Shown here: piece after piece, positions 1 through 5,830 of the stretch | Position numbering within the stretch: the first letter of the stretch is position 1 | Layout of the letters: the number at the start of each line of letters is the position of its first letter | DNA from: Oscillospiraceae bacterium | Lineage (GTDB): Bacteria > Bacillota > Clostridia > Oscillospirales > Oscillospiraceae | NCBI GenBank assembly: GCA_020025395.1 | Contig: JAHHSE010000057.1 | Span: forward strand, 1 to 8,967 | Direction of reading: 5' to 3' | Length of the DNA: 8,967 nucleotides | The notes under the pieces: generated by a model | Database searches by the model: none | What the model was told of the DNA's origin: nothing | What the model saw: the letters and a program-made list of their open reading frames with translations, nothing else | Program-made: the position numbers and the translations under genes

Positions 1-1833
1 GTCTGCTATGAGTTCGGCATCGGCATCGAGAAGCCCGATCCCGAAAAGGCCTTTATCTGTTTTCGTCAGGCCGCTCAACAGGACTTTATCCCCGCCTGCC
101 ACAGCCTTGCCGACTGCTATCGGCGGGGCTTTGGGGTAGCGCGGGATATGGAGGCCGCCATCCACTGGTATCAAATCGCCGCCGACGCAGGCTACCCCCC
201 CTCCCTCTGTCATCTGGGTGTGTGCTATGAGCAGGGCGACGGAATCCAGCCTGACCCCGGCAAGGCCGCCCAGCTCTATCGTCAGGCCGCCGAAGCCGGG
301 GATCCCAGCGCCCTCTGTAATCTCGGATTCTGCTATGAGATTGGCATCGGGGTCCCCCAGGACAAGCAGGAGGCCGTTCGGCTCTATCGGCTGTCCGCGG
401 AGGAGGGCAACCCCCGTGCCCAGTGCAATCTTGGCTATTGTTACGATGAGGGGATCGGAGTGGAGCAGGACTACAAGATGGCGGTCAAGTGGTATCAGAT
501 GGCCGCCGATCAGGAGTATCCAAGGGCACTCTGCAACCTGGGCCTCTGCTATGAGTACAGCAACGGCGTGGAACAGGACTGGGTCAAGGCCGCCGCCCTC
601 TATAAAGCCGCCGCCGAGCTTGACTATGTCGCCGCCATGTGCAATTACGCCTGGTGCTGTGAATCCGGCAGCGGCGTGGAGCAGGACTACGATGCCGCCC
701 TCCACTGGTACCGTCTCGCCGCGGACCGCGGCAGCTCCCGTGCCCAGGTCAATCTGGGCCTCATGTACGAAATCGGTCAGGGCACCGAGCGGAACGATGC
801 GGAAGCCGTGCGGCTCTATCGTCTCGCCGCCGCTCAGAACGACCCTCTCGCCCTCTGTAATCTGGGCCGTTTTTACGAGTTCGGCATCGGGGTGGAAAAG
901 GATGCACGAGAGGCCGCCCGCCTCTATCAAATCGCCGCTGACAACGGGTTTCCCCGTGCCCAGTGCAATCTCGGCTATTGTTACGATGAAGGGATCGGGG
1001 TGGAGCAGGACTACAAAATGGCAGTCAAATGGTATCAGATGGCCGCCGACCAAAACTATCCCAGGGCTCTCTGCAATCTGGGCTACTGTTATGAGTGCGG
1101 CAACGGCGTAGAGCAGGACTGGGGCAAGGCCGCCGACCTCTATAAGCATTCCGCAGAACTTGGCTATGTCCCCGCCATGTGTAATTACGGCTGGTGTTGT
1201 GACAGCGGTCACGGGGTCCAGAAAAATTTCGATGAGGCCGCCCGCTGGTACCGCCTTGCCGCGGATCAGGGCAACGCCCGTGGGCAGGTCAACCTGGGAT
1301 ACTGCTACGAGACCGGCCATGGAGTTCCTCAGGATGCGGCGGAGGCGGTCCGCCTCTATCGCCTGGCGGCGGAACAGGAAAATGCCCGTGCCATATGTAA
1401 TCTGGGCTACTGCTATGAGTTTGGTCGAGGCGTCCAGAAGAATCAGGCGGAGGCGGCCCGCCTTTACCGGCGTGCCGCCGAGCTGGGCAGCCCGGTAGGG
1501 GCCTGCAATCTGGCCTGGTGTCTGGACTCAGGAATCGGGGTGGAGCAGGACCAGGTTGCGGCGGTCCAATGGTACCATATGGCGGCGGACAAGGGATATC
1601 AGCGGGCCCAGTTTAACCTGGCTGTCTGCTATGAGACCGGAACCGGAACGGATGTGGATCTGAAGCAGGCCATTCACTACTATCAGCTGGCTGCCGACCA
1701 GGGGGATGAGGAAGCCCTTCAGGCCATCCGCCGTCTCACCCAGCCCGCCGACGCCAAACCGGCCGCCCACCCTGCGACAGACGGCCGGGAGACCCAAAAG
1801 CGGAAAGGATTCTGGTCCTTCTGGAAGAAATAA
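1..1833 (+). CDS. Sel1-repeat (SLR/TPR-like) protein, 5' partial
   Basis: The frame is open from the first base of the window, so the gene begins upstream; the ATG at 148 lies inside a repeat and is not the real start. The visible 610 residues are 16 tandem Sel1-like repeats (bases 1-1728). The first is 37 residues, the next fourteen are 36 and the last is 35, with a core like CNLGYCYE-x-G-x-GVEQD-x-x-AVxWYxxAA. A 34-residue tail follows, ending in the basic-aromatic KRKGFWSFWKK. Sel1 repeats form paired-helix solenoids that act as protein-binding scaffolds; the partner is not indicated here. About 30 cysteines are present, mostly at two fixed repeat positions. Repeats 5 and 10 are nearly identical, showing a five-repeat (540-bp) higher-order duplication. 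Whether it is secreted cannot be judged without the N-terminus. The family call is firm; the function is unknown. Confidence 0.93.
   Translation, partial: VCYEFGIGIEKPDPEKAFICFRQAAQQDFIPACHSLADCYRRGFGVARDMEAAIHWYQIAADAGYPPSLCHLGVCYEQGDGIQPDPGKAAQLYRQAAEAGDPSALCNLGFCYEIGIGVPQDKQEAVRLYRLSAEEGNPRAQCNLGYCYDEGIGVEQDYKMAVKWYQMAADQEYPRALCNLGLCYEYSNGVEQDWVKAAALYKAAAELDYVAAMCNYAWCCESGSGVEQDYDAALHWYRLAADRGSSRAQVNLGLMYEIGQGTERNDAEAVRLYRLAAAQNDPLALCNLGRFYEFGIGVEKDAREAARLYQIAADNGFPRAQCNLGYCYDEGIGVEQDYKMAVKWYQMAADQNYPRALCNLGYCYECGNGVEQDWGKAADLYKHSAELGYVPAMCNYGWCCDSGHGVQKNFDEAARWYRLAADQGNARGQVNLGYCYETGHGVPQDAAEAVRLYRLAAEQENARAICNLGYCYEFGRGVQKNQAEAARLYRRAAELGSPVGACNLAWCLDSGIGVEQDQVAAVQWYHMAADKGYQRAQFNLAVCYETGTGTDVDLKQAIHYYQLAADQGDEEALQAIRRLTQPADAKPAAHPATDGRETQKRKGFWSFWKK
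436..1083 (+). repeat. 540-bp higher-order repeat inside the Sel1 gene
   Basis: The unit at 436-543 recurs at 976-1083, exactly 540 bp (five 36-codon repeats) later. The encoded repeats match at 35 of 36 residues, and similarity extends a little upstream (from about 412 and 952). The following units match in register less well: 544-651 against 1084-1191 share 26 of 36 residues and 652-759 against 1192-1299 share 23 of 36. The rare WCC variant also recurs with this spacing (652 and 1192), with a related WCL variant at 1516. This suggests an old five-repeat duplication, with recent homogenisation of one unit. Confidence 0.85.
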
Positions 1834-2008
1834 GCCCGGTTCAAGCCCCCCTCCTTTTTGCGGACGGAGGAGGAATACTTCTCTGCTGTGTGGTACATCC
1901 TTAAAATTGGGTTAAATCCCCGTCCTTCCCCTTGCGTCCGGGGAGAAAATAGAGTAGACTACCATCATCAGGAAACCCGTCCCATGTTAATATCTAGGAG
2001 GTAATGAG
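1834..2008. other. Intergenic region between Sel1 gene and small protein gene
   Basis: No gene is seen in these 175 bases. A short inverted repeat (CCTCCT at 1850-1855 and AGGAGG at 1868-1873) lies just after the Sel1 stop, but it is weak and lacks a following T run, so no clear terminator is present. The right half holds a candidate promoter and the ribosome binding site of the next gene. Confidence 0.6.
1932..1960 (+). promoter_or_regulatory. Candidate sigma-A promoter for the 11-mer repeat protein
   Basis: TTGCGT (1932-1937) and TAGACT (1955-1960) are separated by 17 bases and lie about 50 bases before the start codon at 2009. Each hexamer matches the consensus only partly, so this is a tentative assignment. 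Confidence 0.35.
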
Positions 2009-2470
2009 ATGTCTTTTTTCGATACATTTAAAGAAAAAGCCACCGATCTGGCCCAGACCGGTGTGGCAATGGGCAGGGAGCTGGCGCAGACCAGTGTAGC
2101 CAAGGGCAGGGAGCTGGCGGAGATCGGAAAACTAAAGCTGGATAACTCCGCGGAGGAGGATGCCATCAAGAAGGCCTATACCGAAATCGGCAGGCTCTAC
2201 TATGCGGAACGGGGCATGACCCCAGAGGCCCCCTATGCCGCCCTCTGTGAGAAGATTACCGCCTCCAAGGCCGTGATCGAGAGCAACAACGCCAGGGCCG
2301 AGGAGATCCGGGCCGCCGGCAATCAGCCTTCTGTCTCCGAGTGTCCTGTGGTCACCGAGGTGGCCCCTGAGGAGGTATCCTTCCAGGAGGAGGCCGTCGC
2401 TCAGGACGAGAGTGTCTCCCAGGAAGCACCCGAGACTTCCACTGAAGAGGAAGAAGACAGAAAGGTCTGA
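2009..2470 (+). CDS. Small helical protein with 11-residue repeats and acidic tail, unknown function
   Basis: This 153-residue protein starts at the ATG at 2009, six bases after a strong AGGAGGT (1996-2002). No signal peptide or membrane segment is visible, so it is probably cytoplasmic. Residues 14-24 and 25-35 are near-identical 11-mers (LAQTGVAMGRE, LAQTSVAKGRE), and a third degenerate copy follows at 36-46; 11-mer repeats of this kind often form lipid-binding or coiled amphipathic helices. Residues about 48-105 are predicted by eye to be helical and contain EIGRLYYAERG. The last 40 residues are strongly acidic and probably disordered. The layout recalls small clostridial proteins with an N-terminal helix and a C-terminal zinc ribbon, but no zinc-ribbon cysteines are present. 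The function is not recognised. Confidence 0.85.
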   Translation: MSFFDTFKEKATDLAQTGVAMGRELAQTSVAKGRELAEIGKLKLDNSAEEDAIKKAYTEIGRLYYAERGMTPEAPYAALCEKITASKAVIESNNARAEEIRAAGNQPSVSECPVVTEVAPEEVSFQEEAVAQDESVSQEAPETSTEEEEDRKV

Positions 2471-2478
2471 CTCCCCGC

Positions 2479-2525
2479 AGAAAAGCCGCCCCTTCCCATA
2501 GCTGATGGGAAGGGGCGGCTTTTCT
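2479..2525. terminator. Bidirectional hairpin terminator between convergent genes
   Basis: The arms 2479-2499 and 2505-2525 are perfect complements (21 bp) around the loop AGCTG. On the + strand the stem ends in TTTTCT and closes the gene at 2009-2470. On the - strand it also ends in TTTTCT and closes the gtrA operon. The gtrA stop codon (TGA at 2527-2525) touches the base of the stem. Confidence 0.9.
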
Positions 2526-2938
2526 CAAATATTTTTGCGGAAGGCGAAAAATCTCTGTCCCAGATAATTTAAGACGGTATAAAGCGCCATGCAGATGACC
2601 AGTGAGACATTGTTGGCCCACCGCTCCACAAAAATCCCCTGAAGCTGTTTTGTCAGCAGGGGCTGGAGGAAGGGGGTGGTAATCAGCCAGAGGACCGCCA
2701 CATTGATGGCAAACTTCATGGCGGATTTTTTGAGTTCCTCCTCCGAACGGAAGGTAAAGACCCGATTGAGGAAGAAGCTCATCACTGCCCCCGCCACATA
2801 GGCGATGGCGGAGGAAAGCACCGGGTGCCAGCGGGCCAGATTATACAGCCCAAAGGCAATGGCGGCAGACAGAACCGTGTTCCCCACCCCCACCAAAAGA
2901 AAGCGGAAGAAGCTGTTTCCCAGCAGCTTATCCTTCAT
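2525..2938 (-). CDS. GtrA-family four-helix membrane protein
   Basis: The 137-residue product has four hydrophobic segments at about residues 10-35, 41-63, 73-94 and 110-134. It carries GtrA-family hallmarks: FxRFLLVGVGNT near the N-terminus, the FFLNRVFTF motif after helix 2 and NYLGQRFFAF at the end. GtrA/DPMS-type proteins are thought to help move or present polyprenyl-phosphate-linked sugars across the membrane beside a GtrB-type transferase, which is exactly the gene upstream. Its ATG overlaps the glycosyltransferase stop by 11 bases (2928-2938) and has its own AGGAGG (2953-2948), nine bases before the start, so translation is probably coupled. Length is normal for the family. The sugar and the acceptor polymer cannot be read from sequence. 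Confidence 0.93.
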   Translation of the reverse strand: MKDKLLGNSFFRFLLVGVGNTVLSAAIAFGLYNLARWHPVLSSAIAYVAGAVMSFFLNRVFTFRSEEELKKSAMKFAINVAVLWLITTPFLQPLLTKQLQGIFVERWANNVSLVICMALYTVLNYLGQRFFAFRKNI

Positions 2939-3914
2939 GATCCAACACCTCCTGAATCAGAAATCGAGGTCGGTCCTTGGTCTCTAAATAGATCTTTCCA
3001 ATATATTCTCCAATGATCCCCAGACTCAGCAGGATAAGACCCCCAATGGCCCACACGGAGCAGATCACGCTGGCCCAGCCGCTGACCGTATCTCCCCCAG
3101 CCCAGCGGATCACGGAGTAAATCAGCATGGCGATGCTCACCAGAAAGACGAGAAATCCCAGGCCGGTGATGCACCGGATGGGCCTGGTGGACAGACTGGT
3201 GATCCCCTCCATGGCAAAGGCAATCATTTTCTTAAGCGGATACTTGCTCTCCCCCGCAAAGCGTTCCCCCCGCTCGTACTCCACAAGATCGGAGGGATAG
3301 CCCACCATGGGGACCACCCCCCGGAGAAAGAGGTTCACCTCCCGAAACCGGGACAGCCCCTCCAAAGCCCGCCGGGACATCAGCCGATAGTCCGCATGAT
3401 TGAAAATGGTCTCCGCCCCCAGGGCGTTCATCACCCGGTAAAAGCCCTCCGCCGTGAAGCGTTTGAAAAAGGTATCCTTTTTTCTGGAGGAGCGCACCCC
3501 ATAGACGATGTCACAGCCCCCCAGATACTTGTCCACCATTTCATCCACAGCGTCCACATCGTCCTGCAGGTCCGCGTCCATGGAGATGGCCATGTCACAG
3601 CGGTCCTTCGCCGTCATCAGCCCCGCCAGCAGAGCGTTTTGATGCCCGCGGTTCCGGCTGAGATTGACCCCGGAAATCCGGGGGTCCTCCCGGTGCATCC
3701 GGGAGATCAGCGCCCAGGTCCGATCCCTGGAGCCGTCATTGATAAAGAGAATCCGGCTGCCCTTCCCAATCTTCCCCCGCTCCACCAGGGCGGAGAGTTT
3801 CTCCTTCAGGCGGCGGGCGGTCTCCGGCAGGACCTCCTCCTCATTGTAACAGGGCACTACGAGATATAAGACGGGTTCCTTATCCGTCTCCTGTTTGTCT
3901 TCCGTGTGCTGCAT
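2928..3914 (-). CDS. Family 2 glycosyltransferase, GtrB/DPM1-like, membrane anchored
   Basis: This 328-residue protein has a GT-A catalytic domain with VVPCYNEEE (19-27), NDGSRD (59-64), SRNRGHQNALLAGL (86-99) and the metal-binding DADLQDD (113-119). Two C-terminal membrane helices follow at about 249-272 and 281-305. This layout matches polyprenyl-phosphate glycosyltransferases such as GtrB/YfdH and CsbB, which load a sugar from a nucleotide donor onto undecaprenyl phosphate at the inner face of the membrane; here that role is inferred. The ATG at 3914 has a GGAGGAG (3925-3919) four bases upstream. The first 35 bases overlap the end of the XRE gene, and the 3' end overlaps gtrA by 11, so the three genes form one transcript. 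The donor sugar is unknown. Confidence 0.93.
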   Translation of the reverse strand: MQHTEDKQETDKEPVLYLVVPCYNEEEVLPETARRLKEKLSALVERGKIGKGSRILFINDGSRDRTWALISRMHREDPRISGVNLSRNRGHQNALLAGLMTAKDRCDMAISMDADLQDDVDAVDEMVDKYLGGCDIVYGVRSSRKKDTFFKRFTAEGFYRVMNALGAETIFNHADYRLMSRRALEGLSRFREVNLFLRGVVPMVGYPSDLVEYERGERFAGESKYPLKKMIAFAMEGITSLSTRPIRCITGLGFLVFLVSIAMLIYSVIRWAGGDTVSGWASVICSVWAIGGLILLSLGIIGEYIGKIYLETKDRPRFLIQEVLDHEG

Positions 3915-4107
3915 TCGTCTCCTCCCAGGGCAGGGAAATTTCCAGCACCTTACAGATCCGATTCAGAAGGGAAAAGTTGGGATTTCTCGCCCCGCTCTCA
4001 ATCTGATTCATATAGGAATGGGAAATTCCAAGCTGTCTGGCCAATTGATTTTGGCTCAAGTCTCTTTTGATCCTTTTTTCTCGTACAAGCTCACCAAAGG
4101 CAGCCAT
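3880..4107 (-). CDS. XRE/Cro-type HTH regulator, probable autoregulator
   Basis: From ATG at 4107 this is a 75-residue protein consisting almost only of one HTH_3 domain. The segment SQNQLARQLGISHSYMNQIE carries the helix-turn-helix, followed by SGARNPNFSLLNRICKVLEISL, typical of Cro/SinR-like proteins. An upstream in-frame ATG at 4161 would add 18 residues, but it lies upstream of the promoter's -35 box, so 4107 is chosen; a modest GGTGA (4116-4112) precedes it. It is the first gene of the XRE-glycosyltransferase-GtrA operon and overlaps the next gene by 35 bases. A palindrome sits over its promoter, so autorepression is likely but not proven. There is no ligand or protease domain, so any signal must come from a partner protein or from its own concentration. 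Confidence 0.88.
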   Translation of the reverse strand: MAAFGELVREKRIKRDLSQNQLARQLGISHSYMNQIESGARNPNFSLLNRICKVLEISLPWEETNAAHGRQTGDG

Positions 4108-4122
4108 TTTATCACCGGATTT

Positions 4123-4151
4123 ATTATATCTCAATCTGCAATATGTGTAAA
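4123..4151 (-). promoter_or_regulatory. Promoter of the XRE-GT2-gtrA operon
   Basis: On the - strand, TTTACA (4151-4146) and a perfect TATAAT (4128-4123) are separated by 17 bases, close to the sigma-A consensus. The expected transcription start is near 4116, which leaves a leader of only about nine bases before the ATG at 4107. The region is AT-rich within GC-rich surroundings. Confidence 0.85.
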
Positions 4152-4167
4152 CATATTGCATATTGCA
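4137..4167. promoter_or_regulatory. Palindromic operator over the -35 box
   Basis: TGCAATATG (4137-4145) and CATATTGCA (4152-4160) are perfect inverted arms around a 6-base centre that is exactly the -35 hexamer. The right half-site is repeated, overlapping by two bases, at 4159-4167, so three half-sites are present. Binding here would block RNA polymerase. The likely ligand is the XRE protein encoded immediately downstream, by analogy with Cro-like autoregulators. Confidence 0.75.
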
Positions 4168-4185
4168 ACATTTTCTTCCGGGGGC

Positions 4186-4221
4186 AAAAAAGAGGGGCCG
4201 CCGGCTTGCGGCTTCCCCTCT
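4186..4221 (-). terminator. Intrinsic terminator after sigF
   Basis: Reading the - strand after the sigF stop, AGAGGGG (the reverse complement of 4215-4221) starts a stem that pairs with CCCCTCT (4197-4191). An inner GCCGC/GCGGC helix continues it with a small bulge. A T run (4191-4186) follows directly. It separates sigF from the promoter of the XRE operon. Confidence 0.85.
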
Positions 4222-4226
4222 CCCTT

Positions 4227-4943
4227 CTAGGCCGAGTCCAGGATTCGGCGCAGCGTCTCCATGGCTTTTTTCTCAATACGGGAGACCTGAACCTGGCTGA
4301 CCCCGATGACACGGGCGGTCTGCTCCTGGGTAAAGCTGCGGTAATACCGCAAAAAAACCACCTGCCGCTCCCGTTCCGGGAGGGCATCAATGGCCGACCG
4401 GAGGGTGACCCGCTCGGCGATCTCCTCCGCCATATCGGCTCCGTCGGAGAGCATCCCCTCCAGGGTCAGCCCCTCCTCCCCGGTCTCGCTTTGCAGACTG
4501 GTCACAGACGTGGCGGCGGTATCCGCCGCCGCGATCTCCTCCGGCTCCATCCCGGTCTCCGCCGAAAGCTCTGACAGGGTTGGCTCCCGCCCCAGCTGGT
4601 GGGAGAGCCTGTCCCGTGCCGCCCGAAGGGTCATGGCGCTCTCCTTCAGGGCCCGGCTCACCTTAACAGGGCCGTCATCCCGGAGAAAGCGTCTGATCTC
4701 CCCCGCGATCTTGGGCACCGCATAGGTGGAAAACTGGCATCCATAGGCCGGATCAAAGCCCCGGACCGCCTTGAGAAACCCCAGACAGCCCAGCTGATAG
4801 AGGTCGTCGGCCTCCACCCCCCTGCCGTAATACCGCCGCACCACACTCCAGATCAAACCCACATTTTCGGTGAGCAGGTCCTCACAGGCCCCATTGTCCC
4901 CCATCCGGGCCTGCTCCAGGAGAGCGGTGCTCTCCCCGGTCAA
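4227..4943 (-). CDS. sigF: Sporulation sigma factor SigF (forespore sigma-F)
   Basis: This 238-residue sigma-70 family protein directs early forespore transcription after asymmetric septation. Region 2 spans about 23-97, with DDLYQLGCLGFLKAV, FSTYAVPKIAGEIRRFLRDDG and VKVSR closely matching Bacillus SigF. Region 4 spans about 180-238, with LPERERQVVFLRYY and the helix-turn-helix TQEQTARVIGVSQVQVSRIE. The SigF identity over SigG rests on position: it is third in the spoIIAA-spoIIAB-sigF operon. The only usable start is TTG at 4943-4941, which overlaps the spoIIAB stop (TTGA). No ATG or GTG lies between it and an upstream stretch that only continues the spoIIAB region. The N-terminus aligns with the Bacillus protein from residue about 8, supporting this start. 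A rare start codon and tight coupling may limit SigF relative to its inhibitor. Confidence 0.96.
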   Translation of the reverse strand: MTGESTALLEQARMGDNGACEDLLTENVGLIWSVVRRYYGRGVEADDLYQLGCLGFLKAVRGFDPAYGCQFSTYAVPKIAGEIRRFLRDDGPVKVSRALKESAMTLRAARDRLSHQLGREPTLSELSAETGMEPEEIAAADTAATSVTSLQSETGEEGLTLEGMLSDGADMAEEIAERVTLRSAIDALPERERQVVFLRYYRSFTQEQTARVIGVSQVQVSRIEKKAMETLRRILDSA

Positions 4944-5383
4944 TGGCTTCCGCCCAGGCGTCGGGCGATCTTTTTCCGCAGGGTCACAGTGGTCCCCTTC
5001 CCCACCTGGGAGCGGACCCGCATGGAATCCGTAAAGCTCTCCATAATGGTAAAGCCCATGCCGCTCCGCTCCTCGCTCCCGGTGGTAAAGAGAGGCTCCC
5101 TGGCCTTTTCCACATCCGGGATTCCCACGCCATGATCCTTGATTACAATCTCCACCGTATGGTCCTCAAAGAGCCGAAGCCGCAGGATTACCTTCCCGAT
5201 GCAGTCCGGATAGGCATGGACGATGACATTGGTCACCGCCTCACTCACCGCTGTCTTGATGTCGTTTACCTCATCCAATGTGGGGTCCAGCTGGGCCGCA
5301 AAACAGGCTGCCGCCGTCCGCGCGAAGGCCTCGTTGGCGGATCGGCTCCAAAAATCCAGTTTCACTTCATTGACGGGCTTCAT
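4940..5383 (-). CDS. spoIIAB: Anti-sigma-F factor / serine kinase SpoIIAB
   Basis: This 147-residue GHKL-fold protein binds SigF and phosphorylates SpoIIAA. The visible family residues are R22 in the NEAFAR segment, where the Bacillus protein has R20 that contacts SigF. The N box SEAVTN (47-52) contains E48 and N52 for catalysis and Mg-ATP. The G1 box DHGVGIPD starts at D83. PLFTTGSEERSGMGFTIME (97-115) carries the ATP lid and G2 box (GMG at 108-110). Length equals that of the Bacillus homologue. The ATG at 5383 follows GGGAGG (nine-base spacing) placed in the 15-base gap after spoIIAA, and the stop overlaps the sigF start. All residues needed for kinase and anti-sigma activity that I can check are present. 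Confidence 0.97.
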   Translation of the reverse strand: MKPVNEVKLDFWSRSANEAFARTAAACFAAQLDPTLDEVNDIKTAVSEAVTNVIVHAYPDCIGKVILRLRLFEDHTVEIVIKDHGVGIPDVEKAREPLFTTGSEERSGMGFTIMESFTDSMRVRSQVGKGTTVTLRKKIARRLGGSH

Positions 5384-5398
5384 TTCTATGTACCTCCC

Positions 5399-5704
5399 TC
5401 ACTCCATTTTCATCAGTTTGAACAGACCCGCCGTTCGCAGGACCTTTCCCGCCTGATCCGGCACGCCCCGAATCGTCACCTCTCCGCCGATCTCCGATGT
5501 CCTGCGGTAGATCCGCAGAAGGACCGCAATGCCGGAGGAGTCCATAAAGGTCACGCCGGACAGGTCCACCGTCACATTCCGGGCCAGGGTGCGCTCCAGC
5601 TCCCCATCAATCTGACGCATCAGATCCTTGGCCCTGTGATGGTCCACCTCTCCCGTCACGGTCAGCGTCAAGTTCAGCCCCTCTCCGTCACAGGTCATGG
5701 GCAT
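5399..5704 (-). CDS. spoIIAA: Anti-anti-sigma factor SpoIIAA (STAS domain)
   Basis: A single STAS domain fills this 101-residue protein. TGEVDHHRAKDL (17-28) and DLSGVTFMDSSGIAVLLR (47-64) match Bacillus SpoIIAA. Ser56, the first serine of MDSSG, corresponds to the Ser58 that SpoIIAB phosphorylates and SpoIIE dephosphorylates. Unphosphorylated SpoIIAA binds SpoIIAB and frees SigF in the forespore. The C-terminus stops soon after GLFKLMKME, about 15 residues shorter than in Bacillus subtilis, which is common in clostridial forms. The ATG at 5704 is preceded by AAAGGAG; a second ATG two codons later (5698) is possible. It is first in its operon, 60 bases from the valS terminator hairpin. The phosphatase gene spoIIE is not in this window. 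Confidence 0.96.
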   Translation of the reverse strand: MPMTCDGEGLNLTLTVTGEVDHHRAKDLMRQIDGELERTLARNVTVDLSGVTFMDSSGIAVLLRIYRRTSEIGGEVTIRGVPDQAGKVLRTAGLFKLMKME

Positions 5705-5763
5705 AGCTTGTCTCTCCTTTCCTCTCCCTCTCCCCCAAGGACCGCAGACCTCGGAGAAAGAAA

Positions 5764-5802
5764 AAAATCACCGTATACCAGATTTTGGTATACGGTGATT
5801 TT
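5764..5802 (-). terminator. valS terminator hairpin
   Basis: The arms 5764-5780 and 5786-5802 are perfectly complementary (17 bp) around a 5-base loop. On the - strand a run of seven T (5767-5761), then CTTTCT, follows, making a strong intrinsic terminator for valS. On the + strand the stem also ends in TTTT, but no + gene needs it. Confidence 0.93.
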
Positions 5803-5830
5803 ATCACAAGTGTTATGGGTCTTTTTGTCG

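Noticed and set aside
1..1728. Regular 108-bp periodicity that could suggest a CRISPR or satellite array
   Set aside because: The period is exactly 36 codons, the frame stays open and the protein repeats fit the Sel1 family, so it is coding.
1850..1873. Inverted repeat after the Sel1 stop codon as a terminator
   Set aside because: It has only a 6-bp stem with a 12-base loop and no T run follows.
3396..3869. Open frame on the + strand opposite the glycosyltransferase
   Set aside because: It lacks a convincing ribosome site, is low in complexity and mirrors conserved glycosyltransferase codons.
4108..4161. N-terminal extension of the XRE protein from an ATG at 4161
   Set aside because: The extension spans the promoter and operator. 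The predicted transcript starts downstream of it, and the added residues are unlike HTH proteins.
5795..5807. Small hairpin GTGAT-TTT-ATCAC overlapping the valS terminator arm, a possible attenuator switch
   Set aside because: Its 5-bp stem cannot compete with the 17-bp terminator stem, and nothing else suggests regulation.
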